Under the pieces are notes generated by a model. It saw only the letters and a list, made by a program, of their open reading frames with translations. It was not told the DNA's origin and did not search any database. A program made the position numbers and the translations under genes. Shown piece after piece: positions 17,480 to 26,667 of a DNA stretch of 64,000 bases. The first letter of the stretch is position 1. Every line of letters begins with the position of its first letter. The stretch comes from Draconibacterium sediminis (GTDB taxonomy: Bacteria > Bacteroidota > Bacteroidia > Bacteroidales > Prolixibacteraceae), in contig NZ_JRHC01000005.1 of assembly GCF_000949475.1 (NCBI RefSeq), forward strand, positions 310,001-374,000, in the 5' to 3' direction.

Positions 17480-18787
17480 TCAATCTTCTCTCAATCTTTT
17501 TAGTTCTTTTAAGGCGTTTAAATTGGCAGCGATGATGTTGTCGATATCTTCGTCGGAGTGTGCGTACGAAACAAACAAACATTCAAACTGCGACGGCGCA
17601 ATGTACATTCCGCTTTCCAATGATAGTTTGAAATATTTTGCATAACGTGTTGTGTCTGCACTCATTGCTTCCTCATATGAGCTCACTTTTTCTTCGTTAG
17701 TGAAGAACAAGGTCATCATCGATCCAACACGGTTCAACACTGCTTTGATACCTGTTTCTTTCAGGTTGTTGCGAATTCCTTCTTCCAGCTTTTTAGCTTT
17801 GCGCTCCAGTTCCGGGTAGAAGTCGGCAGTGTTCCGGATCAGTTTCAACATGGTGCTTCCGGCTGCCATTGCCAACGGATTTCCCGACAGGGTTCCTGCC
17901 TGGTAAATCGGGCCGTTTGGTGCCAGCTGATCCATAATTTCTTTTTTACCACCATAAGCGCCAACCGGCAATCCTCCGCCAATAATTTTACCCAGCGTGG
18001 TAATGTCGGGCATTACATTAAAGTATTCCTGAGCACCACCTTTGGCCAAACGAAAACCGGTGATCACCTCGTCAAAAATTAGTAGTGCGCCATTTTTTGT
18101 GGCGATTTCGCGCAGGCCTTCCAAAAATCCTTTTTCAGGAAGAACAACACCCATGTTTCCGGCAACCGGTTCAACAATAATTGCAGCAATATTTTCTCCG
18201 TTTTCAGCGAATAATTGTTCTACCGAAGCCAGATCGTTATAATTGGCCAGCAAGGTATCTTTTGCATTTCCGGCAGTTACGCCCGGACTATCAGGCAATC
18301 CCAAAGTGATAGCACCTGAGCCTGCTTTGATCAGGAAGCTGTCGCCGTGACCGTGGTAATTACCCACGAACTTTACAATTTTCTCGCGGCCTGTGGTTCC
18401 ACGTGCCAAACGGATGGCGCTCATTGTAGCCTCGGTTCCCGAGTTAACCATTCGTACTTTTTCTATCGAAGGCACCATCTCAACGATCAGCTCCGCCATT
18501 TCTGTTTCGTACAAAGTAGGAGCTCCGTAACTGGTACCTTTTTGTGCTGCTTTGTTAATAGCCGACACAATTTCAGGGTGGGCATGACCAAAAATCAGTG
18601 GTCCCCATGACGATACAAAATCAGTGTATTGGTTACCGTCAATATCTACAACTGTTGAGCCTTTGGCACAGTCGATAAAAACCGGATTTAAATTGACACT
18701 TTTAAAAGCCCGAACCGGAGAGTTTACGCCTCCCGGAATACTTTGCTGAGCTTGCTGAAATGCTTCTATACTTTTTGAAAACTGCAT
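17480..18787 (-). CDS. hemL: Glutamate-1-semialdehyde 2,1-aminomutase
   Basis: A 435-residue PLP enzyme that converts glutamate-1-semialdehyde, the product of HemA, to 5-aminolevulinate. [14 protein letters not shown] at residues 18-31, [39 protein letters not shown] and the PLP-lysine region [21 protein letters not shown] are all visible; [16 protein letters not shown] follows. Length is normal for the family. Its start lies three bases beyond the hemB stop, so translation is probably coupled. Confidence 0.97.
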   Translation of the reverse strand: MQFSKSIEAFQQAQQSIPGGVNSPVRAFKSVNLNPVFIDCAKGSTVVDIDGNQYTDFVSSWGPLIFGHAHPEIVSAINKAAQKGTSYGAPTLYETEMAELIVEMVPSIEKVRMVNSGTEATMSAIRLARGTTGREKIVKFVGNYHGHGDSFLIKAGSGAITLGLPDSPGVTAGNAKDTLLANYNDLASVEQLFAENGENIAAIIVEPVAGNMGVVLPEKGFLEGLREIATKNGALLIFDEVITGFRLAKGGAQEYFNVMPDITTLGKIIGGGLPVGAYGGKKEIMDQLAPNGPIYQAGTLSGNPLAMAAGSTMLKLIRNTADFYPELERKAKKLEEGIRNNLKETGIKAVLNRVGSMMTLFFTNEEKVSSYEEAMSADTTRYAKYFKLSLESGMYIAPSQFECLFVSYAHSDEDIDNIIAANLNALKELKRLRED

Positions 18788-18790
18788 GTT

Positions 18791-19774
18791 TTATCCTTTT
18801 ATTCCATTCAAAATTTTCGCTGCGTCAACAGCTGAATACGTAATAATAATATCGGCACCGGCTCTTTTTATCGAGGTAAGAATTTCCATCATCACACGCG
18901 GCCCGTCGATCCAATCCTTCTCTGCAGCTGCTTTTAGCATTGAAAATTCGCCGCTAACATTATAGGCTGCCGTTGGCATTTTGAATTCGGTTTTTACACG
19001 GTATATAATATCCAGGAACGAGAGCGCCGGTTTTACCATCACAATATCGGCACCTTCGGCAATGTCGAGTTCTACCTCGCGCATGGCTTCGTCTGAATTG
19101 GCCGGATTCATTTGATAAGTGGCACGGTTGCCAAATTTTGGTGCACTTTCCGCAGCTTCACGGAATGGCCCGTAAAAACCCGATGCATATTTAGCCGAAT
19201 AAGCCATGATCGGAATTTTCTCGAATTTATTTTCGTCCAATGCTTCACGGATTCGTCCAACGCGACCGTCCATCATATCGCTCGGAGCGATCATGTCTGC
19301 ACCGGATTCTGCCAGTGAAACCGATTGTGCAGCCAGTGTTTCAAGCGTGGTATCGTTATCCACATCGCCATCAATTATGGTTCCGCAGTGTCCGTGTGTG
19401 GTGTATTCGCAGTTGCAAACATCGGCAATGATATACAAATTGGGAAGCTCTGCTTTTATGGCACGAATGGCTTGCTGTACAATGCCGTTGTGCTGACAGG
19501 CAACTGTTCCATCTTCGTCCTTTTCGGCAGGAATACCAAACAAAAGAACTGCTTTCACGCCTGATGCAACAACATCTTTACATTCCTCAACCAGGTTTTC
19601 AACCGATAATTGAAAGTTACCCGGCATCGAGCTGATCGGGTTGCGAACGTTGGTTCCGGCACAAACAAAAAGTGGCATCACCAAATCGTCAACCGATAGT
19701 TTTGTTTCGGTTACCATGTCGCGTAAAACCGAATTGTATCTTAATCTTCTTAATCTTGTTTCAGGAAACATCAT
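18791..19774 (-). CDS. hemB: Porphobilinogen synthase (5-aminolevulinate dehydratase)
   Basis: A 327-residue enzyme that condenses two 5-aminolevulinate molecules. RLRRLRYN at the N-terminus, the zinc-site cysteines in DVCNCEYTTHGHCG (about residues 119-132), AYSAKYASGFYGPFREAAES with the first Schiff-base region, and the catalytic lysine in DIVMVKPALSFLD are present. The cysteine-rich site points to the zinc-dependent type. It lies 11 bases after hemCD and 3 before hemL in a tight operon. Confidence 0.97.
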   Translation of the reverse strand: MMFPETRLRRLRYNSVLRDMVTETKLSVDDLVMPLFVCAGTNVRNPISSMPGNFQLSVENLVEECKDVVASGVKAVLLFGIPAEKDEDGTVACQHNGIVQQAIRAIKAELPNLYIIADVCNCEYTTHGHCGTIIDGDVDNDTTLETLAAQSVSLAESGADMIAPSDMMDGRVGRIREALDENKFEKIPIMAYSAKYASGFYGPFREAAESAPKFGNRATYQMNPANSDEAMREVELDIAEGADIVMVKPALSFLDIIYRVKTEFKMPTAAYNVSGEFSMLKAAAEKDWIDGPRVMMEILTSIKRAGADIIITYSAVDAAKILNGIKG

Positions 19775-19785
19775 ATAGTGTAGTT

Positions 19786-21498
19786 TTATTTGGTTAGATA
19801 ATAGTCGATTATTGCTTTGTACAGTCCTTCAGCATTTGAATTTTCTGCGGTAACCAATGGTTCGGCACCACCTTGTCGGATAGCTTCCGAGGTTGTTTCA
19901 CCAATGCTGGCCATTTTCACACATGAAATATTTTCAGTGCCATAAAAGTGGCAGAAATTGTTAAACGTTGACGGACTTGTAAATACGATCAGATCGTAAT
20001 TGTCATTCGAAATCGTATCCAGTATTTTCGAATCAGCACCCGAAGGTTTTACCGTTTGATATGTATTGATACGGGTAACAGAATTTGTTTTTGATAATTC
20101 TGTTTCCAGTTTATTACCGGCCAGCTTTCCGAGGGCCAGTAAAATATTTTGGTTTTGCAGATTGTGCTTCTCTGCTAATTCCTTTAGCAGGCCGTCAGAT
20201 GAATTCTCACTTGCCGTAAAATACGGCGCATAACCGTAATAATCCAGTTCTGCTGCTGTGTTTTTGCCAATCACGGCAATCTTTAAATCGTTGGGCAAAG
20301 TGGTATTGCCTAAGGTTTCGATAAGTTGTTTGAAGAAACTAACAACGCCATTTTTGCTGGTGAAAATAATCCACTGAAACTGATCGAGATTTTGTAAAGA
20401 TTGTTCTTCTGCTGCAGTCAGTTGTGTCTGTTCAATTTGAATCATTGGCAGCGAAACAACCGATGCGCCTGCTTTTGTAAGCAGCTCAGGAAGATCATCG
20501 TGAATATCAGCCGGACGAGTTGAAATGATCACCTTGTCATTTAGCGGAAGTTCCGTTTTTGTAACAGGTAAATTCTCCGTGCGGATTGCATCCAGAATTT
20601 CTTTTCCGCCGGCGTTAAATAATTTATTGGCCAGGTTTCTTGCCAATTCATTGGCATCTTCAACCGGTCCGGTTGCTGTTTCTTTCAAAAATTTACTTCC
20701 GTCGATGCTGGCAATAAAACCGGTTATCTTTACCTGATCACCTTCAACTTTGCAGGTGCTTCCCACCGGAATCTGGCATCCGCCTTCCAAAGTATTCAGA
20801 AACACACGTTCTGCCGAACTTGTTATCATCGTTTCCTTGTGATTGATTTGTGCGATAATGGCTTCAATCTCCGGATCGTTATCTTTTATTTCGATTGCGA
20901 TTGCACCCTGTCCGCAAGCCGGAATCATCGTTTCCGGATCAAGAATTTCGGTGATCGCTTCATCCATTTCGAGGCGTTGTAATCCCGCACCTGCCATTAT
21001 CATTGCATCGCAGTAACCTTCATTCATTTTGCGGATGCGGGTGTTTACATTGCCCCTGATTTCGACGATATTAAAGTCGGGATTCAAACGAAGCAATTGT
21101 GCTTTGCGGCGTAAACTTGAAGTGGCAATGGTATGCTCCGAAGTTAATTCCGAAAGTTTTAAGTGATCTTTGCTGACCAGTGCATCGTTAACAGTGCCTC
21201 TTTCCAGCACAGCGCCCAGTTTTGTTCCTTCAGGAAAAATCGTGGGAAGGTCTTTTAAACTGTGTACGGCCATGTCGATTTCGTCGTTGAACATGGCTAC
21301 TTCAAGCTCTTTGGTAAAAAGTCCTTTGTCTCCGATTTTTGACAACGGCACATCCAGAATTTTGTCGCCTTTTGTTTTAATAACGACAATCTCAAATTGC
21401 TTTTCAGGGAATTTCGGTGTCAGTACATCTTTTACCCTATAAGCTTGATATAAGGCAAGTTTACTGCCTCGTGTACCAATGCGAATTATATGTTTCAT
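19786..21498 (-). CDS. hemC: Fused hydroxymethylbilane synthase / uroporphyrinogen-III synthase
   Basis: A 570-residue fusion of HemC and HemD. Residues 1 to about 305 are porphobilinogen deaminase: IRIGTRGSKLALYQA, MAVHSLKDLPT, ATSSLRRKAQLL and the cofactor-binding cysteine in LEGGCQIPVGS. Residues from about 320 on are a uroporphyrinogen-III synthase: VIISTRPADIHDDLPELL, IIFTSKNGVVSFF and LIVFTSPSTFNNFC. The fusion lets the unstable hydroxymethylbilane be closed directly. Its start codon overlaps the hemA stop in an ATGA arrangement (21495-21498). HemD sequences are weakly conserved, so the C-terminal assignment rests on these motifs and position. Confidence 0.93.
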   Translation of the reverse strand: MKHIIRIGTRGSKLALYQAYRVKDVLTPKFPEKQFEIVVIKTKGDKILDVPLSKIGDKGLFTKELEVAMFNDEIDMAVHSLKDLPTIFPEGTKLGAVLERGTVNDALVSKDHLKLSELTSEHTIATSSLRRKAQLLRLNPDFNIVEIRGNVNTRIRKMNEGYCDAMIMAGAGLQRLEMDEAITEILDPETMIPACGQGAIAIEIKDNDPEIEAIIAQINHKETMITSSAERVFLNTLEGGCQIPVGSTCKVEGDQVKITGFIASIDGSKFLKETATGPVEDANELARNLANKLFNAGGKEILDAIRTENLPVTKTELPLNDKVIISTRPADIHDDLPELLTKAGASVVSLPMIQIEQTQLTAAEEQSLQNLDQFQWIIFTSKNGVVSFFKQLIETLGNTTLPNDLKIAVIGKNTAAELDYYGYAPYFTASENSSDGLLKELAEKHNLQNQNILLALGKLAGNKLETELSKTNSVTRINTYQTVKPSGADSKILDTISNDNYDLIVFTSPSTFNNFCHFYGTENISCVKMASIGETTSEAIRQGGAEPLVTAENSNAEGLYKAIIDYYLTK

Positions 21499-22748
21499 GG
21501 AGCAAGCTTGAACAGATCGTTAACGAGTTCGATGTATTCTTTTTTGCGCCCGTTATCGGTAATCGATTTTACATTTTTGATCATCAGGCGGATAAATTTG
21601 TTGGTAATGTGGTCGGCGTACATCGAAGCTTCTTCGGTGTTGTCTTTCGACTGACGTTTTATGAAACCTTCGAGTTCCGCTTCATTTATTTTCCTGAAAT
21701 TATCGCTGATGCTTTGGAAAGTCGGAGTAAGGTTACGGGTGTGTTGCCAGTCGCTAAAATCGGTAACAAACTCGGCAATGATAGCTTCTGCTTTTTCGAT
21801 TTCACCCTTACGAATATCAAATGTTTTATCGACAACGGCATTTAAATCGTCGATATCGTTAACAAAAACATTTTCTATTTCTGCTACGTCCGGTGCAACG
21901 TTATGCGGTACCGAAAGATCGACAAAAAACATTGGTTTATGTTGTCTTTCAATCATTACCTGTTCCACCATTTCTTTTGTAATAAGTGGCTTTTTCGATG
22001 CGGTTGACGTAACTACAATGTCGTTGTGAACCAGTTCATTTTGCAGTTCCGAAAATTCTCTGGCCACACCCTTATAGCGTTTTGCCAGTTCCTGCGCTTT
22101 TTCTGCGGTACGGTTAATAATGGTGAACTTGTTGCACCCTTTTTTCAGCAGGTTTTGCAGAGTTAACTCACCTGTTTGACCAGCTCCAAGCAGCAATGTT
22201 GGATGCGAACTAAGATTGTGCAGTTTTTTGTTAGCCAGTTCAACGGCAGCGTAACTAATCGAAACGGCTCCTTTTGAGAGTGCAGTTTCTGTTCTAACTT
22301 TTTTACCGGCCTCAAAAGCCTTGTTAAACAGGCGAATTAGAGTTGGAGTGTGCAGCTCATATTTGTCGGCAATGGCAAAAGCATCTTTCAACTGGCCAAC
22401 AATCTGGTATTCGCCCAGCGCCATCGAGTCGAGGCCCGATGCTACACGGAATAAATGTTGTGAAGCTTCGTCCTGAAATTTATGGTAAAAATGTGCTCCC
22501 ACACTTTTATCCGCTTTCCTCCAATCAAAAAGCATTTTTGCCAATGTTGATGTACAATCAAAAATGTCTTTTTCCGGGTAGTCAAAATATATTTCGGTAC
22601 GGTTGCATGTTGAAACAACGATTGCACCGTTTATACCTGCGTCGATTAATTGCGGCACAAAACGCTTCACATCTTCTTCGCAAAAAACAAATTTCTCGCG
22701 AACTTTTATCGGAGCAGTTTTGTGGTTTAATCCAAGTAATCCTATCAT
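21495..22748 (-). CDS. hemA: Glutamyl-tRNA reductase
   Basis: A 417-residue NADPH-dependent enzyme that reduces glutamyl-tRNA(Glu) to glutamate-1-semialdehyde, the first step of C5-pathway heme synthesis. GLLGLNHKTAPIKVREKF at residues 3-20, the catalytic cysteine in VVSTCNRTEIYF, LGEYQIVGQLKDAF, LLGAGQTGELTLQNL (NADPH) and FVDLSVPHNVAP are present. ATG at 22748 was chosen because it gives the standard MIGLLGLNHKTAP start; an in-frame ATG at 22844 would add 32 residues that do not resemble the family. It heads the heme operon. Confidence 0.96.
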   Translation of the reverse strand: MIGLLGLNHKTAPIKVREKFVFCEEDVKRFVPQLIDAGINGAIVVSTCNRTEIYFDYPEKDIFDCTSTLAKMLFDWRKADKSVGAHFYHKFQDEASQHLFRVASGLDSMALGEYQIVGQLKDAFAIADKYELHTPTLIRLFNKAFEAGKKVRTETALSKGAVSISYAAVELANKKLHNLSSHPTLLLGAGQTGELTLQNLLKKGCNKFTIINRTAEKAQELAKRYKGVAREFSELQNELVHNDIVVTSTASKKPLITKEMVEQVMIERQHKPMFFVDLSVPHNVAPDVAEIENVFVNDIDDLNAVVDKTFDIRKGEIEKAEAIIAEFVTDFSDWQHTRNLTPTFQSISDNFRKINEAELEGFIKRQSKDNTEEASMYADHITNKFIRLMIKNVKSITDNGRKKEYIELVNDLFKLAP

Positions 22749-22911
22749 GAATGAATTGATTAAGTCTTGATTTTGAAACAATACTATTAAAACAATCTGT
22801 AGAAAATCTGTAGAAAAAACCAGATTTGGAGGGGTATTGAACAAAGGCTTGTAAGTGTTGTGTTAATGTGTCAGAAAAACAGGGGATTATGCGGTGTTGT
22901 TATTCTGATAT

Positions 22912-24195
22912 TCAGTCTTCAAAATTCTTTGCTTCCGGGGTGAAAATAATGCTAAAATTGTGCAGATTATTCTCATAGGAATAAAGGGCCTTAAAACCCG
23001 AAACTTCGCATATTTTCTGAACGATGGCAAGCCCCAATCCAACCGAACTGTCGGAGGATGATGATTTGTAAAATCGTTTGAAAATATCGTCGGCGTTTCC
23101 CTCAATTTTTTCACCGCTGTTGGCAATCGTTAGCTGTTTTTCGTTTGTAGTTATCGAAATCGAACCATTTTTGTAATTGTGACGGATGGCGTTTTTTAAC
23201 AGGTTGGAAATAAGAATGTCGGCCAGGTACGGATTCATTTCAACAAAATATGCTTTGTCGGGGCTTTCCACCGAAATCTTTTTGCTTTCGATAACATCTT
23301 CAAGGAACGAAAGTTGTGTGTTGATAATTTGTGTTAGATCAATTTTTTTGACTTCCGGAAATTGACGGTTACCGATTTTAGAAAGCAACAGCAAGGTATT
23401 GGTCAGACGCGAAAGTTTGTTGGAAGCTTCGTACGCGTCACTAATTGTTTTTAGTTCTTTCTCCTGCATACAATCCGACTGCAGCAAAAGCTCCATTTTT
23501 GAAATAATTACGGCAATGGGAGTCTGCAGCTCGTGCGAGGCATTTTCAGTATATTCCTTAAGGTTATAATAGTCTTCTTTTATGCGCTCGGTCATCGAAG
23601 TCAAAACCTTGTTTAGCTCGTTGAATTCCTTGATGTCACTTTCTTTCAACTGAAAATCTTCGTGGGTGTTCAGGTCGTATTTTTTTATTTTGTTGATGGT
23701 GTCGTAAAACGATTTTAGTGTTTTTTGCGAAATATGCCGGTTTAGCACCAAAAGTCCTACAATAAGGGCAACTACCAGCAGTGTCATCGATAAAATAATG
23801 CGCACCATCAGGTTGTCGGTTTCGGCATGCGATTTAAAGATTCGTACCAGGTATTTTTGTCCGCCAATCTCCGAAACAAACTGCAGTTGACGGTAAGCGG
23901 TGTAAGCACCTGTTTCATTGTTCACAATTAGCGTATCGGAATAACCTTCAACCGGAGTTTGGTTAGCAGGAATCGGAGTTATTTCAACCTTTTTTTCAAA
24001 ATCGGTCGGTGTGGTAGCAGCCGAGTGTGCGGATTTCAATTCGTTCAGAATACTGGTTTGCCGTTTTTGTAACTCAACATTAATGTTTTGGTTTACTTGC
24101 TGACGAAGTAAAAAATAAAAAGCGATTAGCCCTACCAGAAAAATGAAAAGCGAAATGGAGAGGAAATTGAGACTTATTTTGGTAAGTAGTTTCAT
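22912..24195 (-). CDS. Two-component sensor histidine kinase
   Basis: A 427-residue membrane sensor. Transmembrane helix 1 at about residues 10-30, an extracytoplasmic sensor region to about 130, and helix 2 at about 131-152. There is a HAMP-like linker, then the HisKA domain with the phosphoacceptor histidine in NASHELQTPIAVI. The ATPase domain shows the N-box LLKNAIRHNYKNGSI, a G1-like segment (NSGEKIEGNADDIF) and G2 SVGLGLAIVQKICE. The signal sensed is not evident. It lies 24 bases after its response regulator and 163 bases before hemA on the same strand; a regulatory link to heme genes is possible but unproven. Confidence 0.93.
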   Translation of the reverse strand: MKLLTKISLNFLSISLFIFLVGLIAFYFLLRQQVNQNINVELQKRQTSILNELKSAHSAATTPTDFEKKVEITPIPANQTPVEGYSDTLIVNNETGAYTAYRQLQFVSEIGGQKYLVRIFKSHAETDNLMVRIILSMTLLVVALIVGLLVLNRHISQKTLKSFYDTINKIKKYDLNTHEDFQLKESDIKEFNELNKVLTSMTERIKEDYYNLKEYTENASHELQTPIAVIISKMELLLQSDCMQEKELKTISDAYEASNKLSRLTNTLLLLSKIGNRQFPEVKKIDLTQIINTQLSFLEDVIESKKISVESPDKAYFVEMNPYLADILISNLLKNAIRHNYKNGSISITTNEKQLTIANSGEKIEGNADDIFKRFYKSSSSDSSVGLGLAIVQKICEVSGFKALYSYENNLHNFSIIFTPEAKNFED

Positions 24196-24219
24196 TATTT
24201 TTCTTTCTGGCTTTGCCTT

Positions 24220-24903
24220 TTATTCCTGGGTTAAATCAAATTTATAACCAACGCCGTATATGGTTTTAATATAATCGGCACATCCTTTTTTTATCAGCTT
24301 TTTGCGCAGGTTTTTAATATGGCCGTATATAAAATCGTACGAATCGGCAATGTCCATGTAATCGCCCCAAAGATGTTGCGCCAAACCGGTTTTGGTAATT
24401 ACCTTGTTTTTGTTGGCCACAAAAAACTGAAGCAGTTCGTACTCTTTTTTGGTGAGTTGCAACTCATTGTCGTTCACAAAAACCTGGTGCGAATCAGGAA
24501 GAATCTTTATTTCGTTGACCAGAATATGATTGTCGCCATCAAAATTTATTCGCCGGTTAATCGATTTTAAGTGCGCATTTAATTCGGCCAGGTGAAAAGG
24601 TTTTGTGAGGTAATTATCAGCACCGATTTCAAGCCCTTCAATTCTGTTTTCCACCGAATCGCGCGCCGAAATAATAATGATCCCCATTTTTTTATTGTCC
24701 TTTTTTACCTGGCGGATAAGGTCGAGCCCGCTGCCGCCCGGTAAATTAATATCTACCAAAATGCAATCGTAAAAATGAATTTCAATATGTTCGGCCGCCG
24801 TGTTGTAATCGTAGGCTGTTTCGCACACATAACCTTCATCGGTCAGGTACTGAAAAATGGCGTCTGATAAAGCTATTTCGTCTTCTATAATCAGAATCTT
24901 CAT
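24220..24903 (-). CDS. OmpR/PhoB-family response regulator
   Basis: A 227-residue transcription factor. Receiver domain at residues 1-115, with acidic pocket ILIIEDE, phosphoacceptor aspartate in CILVDINLPGGSG, and TKPF lysine at about residue 102. The winged-helix DNA-binding domain has LTKKEYELLQFFVANKNKVITKTGLAQHLWGD and ends with IKTIYGVGYKF, the typical recognition helix and wing. It is first in the two-gene operon with the kinase. Target genes are unknown. Confidence 0.95.
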   Translation of the reverse strand: MKILIIEDEIALSDAIFQYLTDEGYVCETAYDYNTAAEHIEIHFYDCILVDINLPGGSGLDLIRQVKKDNKKMGIIIISARDSVENRIEGLEIGADNYLTKPFHLAELNAHLKSINRRINFDGDNHILVNEIKILPDSHQVFVNDNELQLTKKEYELLQFFVANKNKVITKTGLAQHLWGDYMDIADSYDFIYGHIKNLRKKLIKKGCADYIKTIYGVGYKFDLTQE

Positions 24904-25025
24904 GAATGCTTATTTTCAATTTGCAATATAATAACTTTTCAATCTTATGTCGTCATTTGTTCCAACTGAGTTAGAATATGGCCTTTAAGTTGTACCGTTC
25001 AAAAACTTTATAATTATCTTGCGCT

Positions 25026-25316
25026 ATGCAAAAAAATAAACTTTGTTGCCGTATTTATCCGGTGGTAATTATTCTTGTTTCAGCCGTTATTTCAGCTGCC
25101 ATTTTTTATTTTAGGGAAAGAACGCACCAATTTCGTTTTCTAACTGAAAAGGGGGCATTTTTCGATTTTTTTGGAATAAGTATGGTAATTGCAGTGCTGC
25201 CGGTTGCACTATTTTATTATTTAAGCGAGAAAGAACGATTTCAGAATTCGGCAAGGCCAATATCGTTGCTTGGATTTCTTCCTGCTTTAATTTATCTGAT
25301 CTTTATTCTGTTATGA
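25026..25316 (+). CDS. Small membrane protein, unknown function
   Basis: A 96-residue protein with a short basic N-terminus (QKNKLC) and three hydrophobic segments at about residues 11-30, 46-66 and 79-95. No family recognised. It is divergent from the response regulator and convergent with the tandem secreted paralogues, with a terminator after it. Its hydrophobic pattern and base composition are consistent with a real gene, but there is no homology evidence. Confidence 0.55.
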   Translation: MQKNKLCCRIYPVVIILVSAVISAAIFYFRERTHQFRFLTEKGAFFDFFGISMVIAVLPVALFYYLSEKERFQNSARPISLLGFLPALIYLIFILL

Positions 25317-25347
25317 TATTGGGGAGTTGCAGAGTTTTGTGAGATCA

Positions 25348-25400
25348 TAAAAAACACAATAGAATCAACTTTTTATACAGTAATACTATTGTGTTTTTTT
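25348..25400. terminator. Bidirectional terminator between convergent genes
   Basis: AAAAACACAATAG and CTATTGTGTTTTT form 13 pairs around a 23-base loop, with A-runs on the left and T-runs on the right. It serves the convergent genes ending at 25316 and 25409. Confidence 0.8.
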
Positions 25401-25408
25401 GTATTGTT

Positions 25409-25909
25409 TTATTCCGGGATTGTATCCTGAAGCGAATGCGTTTCTTCTGTTTTCTGGCGTTTAAAGATATAGCGTGTAATAAAAATACCATTGGTGTCAT
25501 CAGCACCGCCGTAACTTTCAACACCGGTATTTACAAAAGCCAGTTCCCATCCCTGGCTCATCATATCGTTAATTTTAGAGGTTAACAATGCATCGTTCGA
25601 AGCAATGTTCTGAAAACGGATACCTCCAACATTAAAAAAGTTGAGCAGTTTTGTTTCGTCGTAATCCTTAATACGAATTTCTTCGCGGTCGCTTTTGTTT
25701 CTGTCGCCGTTTTCGGCTGTTTGTCGTGTGGTAAATTCTTTGTAATCCACTTCGTGGTCGGTAGAAATTAAACGCGAACGGCCAACGCCACTTGGAATAA
25801 TCGATTCGATAGTGGTAATTATTTTTACCTCGTATTGCGGAGTTTCCTGTCCGTTAGCTGCCGGCGATAAAAATATCGCCAAAAGGATGAACATGAGTGC
25901 TTGTTTCAT
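25409..25909 (-). CDS. Secreted protein of unknown function, tandem paralogue B
   Basis: A 166-residue protein with an N-terminal signal peptide (residues 1-20, ending ANGQ). The mature part has a conserved core PSGVGRSRLIS, then ETKLLNFFNVGGIRFQNIASNDALLTSKIN-type sequence and GWELAFVNTGVES, shared with the gene at 25957. The GWEL stretch recalls DUF4177 domains but the match is weak. Probably periplasmic; no activity known. It lies 47 bases after its paralogue on the same strand and likely shares its promoter. Confidence 0.75.
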   Translation of the reverse strand: MKQALMFILLAIFLSPAANGQETPQYEVKIITTIESIIPSGVGRSRLISTDHEVDYKEFTTRQTAENGDRNKSDREEIRIKDYDETKLLNFFNVGGIRFQNIASNDALLTSKINDMMSQGWELAFVNTGVESYGGADDTNGIFITRYIFKRQKTEETHSLQDTIPE

Positions 25910-25956
25910 TTTGTATTTGTTTTTGTGATTTATAACTTGTTCTGGATGACGAATCC

Positions 25957-26481
25957 TTATTCTTTAATTTCTTTTCTGAAATAATATCGTGTAAGAAATA
26001 ATCCGTTCGGATCATTCGCACTTTCGCTATCGTCATTAATCAGTGCCTTGAAGATTTCTTTTTTCACACTGGCATTGGCCATTTTGCTTTCAACACCGGT
26101 TTTTACATCAAACAGCTCCCATCCGTTGGACAGCATTTCGTTAATTTTCGATGTTATCAACGCATCATTCGAGGCAATGTTCTGGAACCGGATTCCTCCT
26201 TCGTTGTAGAAGTTCAGTAACTTGGTTTCTTCATATTCCTTAATGCGTATTTCACTTCGTTTACTTTTGTTTTTGTCGTTTTTTGCTGCCGTTTGTTGCG
26301 AGGTAAAATCCTGGTAATTTACTTCCACAACCGGCGAAATCATTCGCGATCTTCCCAGGCCGCTCGGAACCAGCGATTCAATACAGCTAACAACCTGAAT
26401 GTCGTATTTTGGCTGTTGGGCCAAGGCAAATACAGGCAGGCAAAAAAGCATGAATAAAGAAATTCGAATTTTGAGGTGCAT
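25957..26481 (-). CDS. Secreted protein of unknown function, tandem paralogue A
   Basis: A 174-residue protein with signal peptide MHLKIRISLFMLFCLPVFALAQ. It shares with the 25409 gene the segments SLVPSGLGRSRMIS, ETKLLNFYNEGGIRFQN, ASNDALITSKINEM and GWELFDVKTGVES, so the two arose by tandem duplication. It differs by an inserted stretch (KMANASVKKEIFKALINDD) near the C-terminus. The start at 26481 was chosen over 26511 since it begins the signal peptide directly. It is divergent from the peptidase-ABC exporter; a functional link is speculative. Confidence 0.75.
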   Translation of the reverse strand: MHLKIRISLFMLFCLPVFALAQQPKYDIQVVSCIESLVPSGLGRSRMISPVVEVNYQDFTSQQTAAKNDKNKSKRSEIRIKEYEETKLLNFYNEGGIRFQNIASNDALITSKINEMLSNGWELFDVKTGVESKMANASVKKEIFKALINDDSESANDPNGLFLTRYYFRKEIKE

Positions 26482-26667
26482 TCTGAAACTAATTATGTTG
26501 AGCGTTAGCAAATATAATTAATTATTGTAACCAACTTTATAGCAACGGATAAAAACAAAAACCGATACTGCCGGACCTTGTATGCTGATAACTCTGTTAG
26601 TATCAAATCGTCAATACTGGCGGGAGCATTGAGAATTTTTTCTATCTTTCCGCAACAAAAGAAAGTT

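Noticed and set aside
26578-26667. A 30-residue N-terminal extension of the C39 exporter.
   Set aside because: It would shift the catalytic cysteine from residue 15 to 45 and includes a likely -7 element; ATG at 26668 fits the family.
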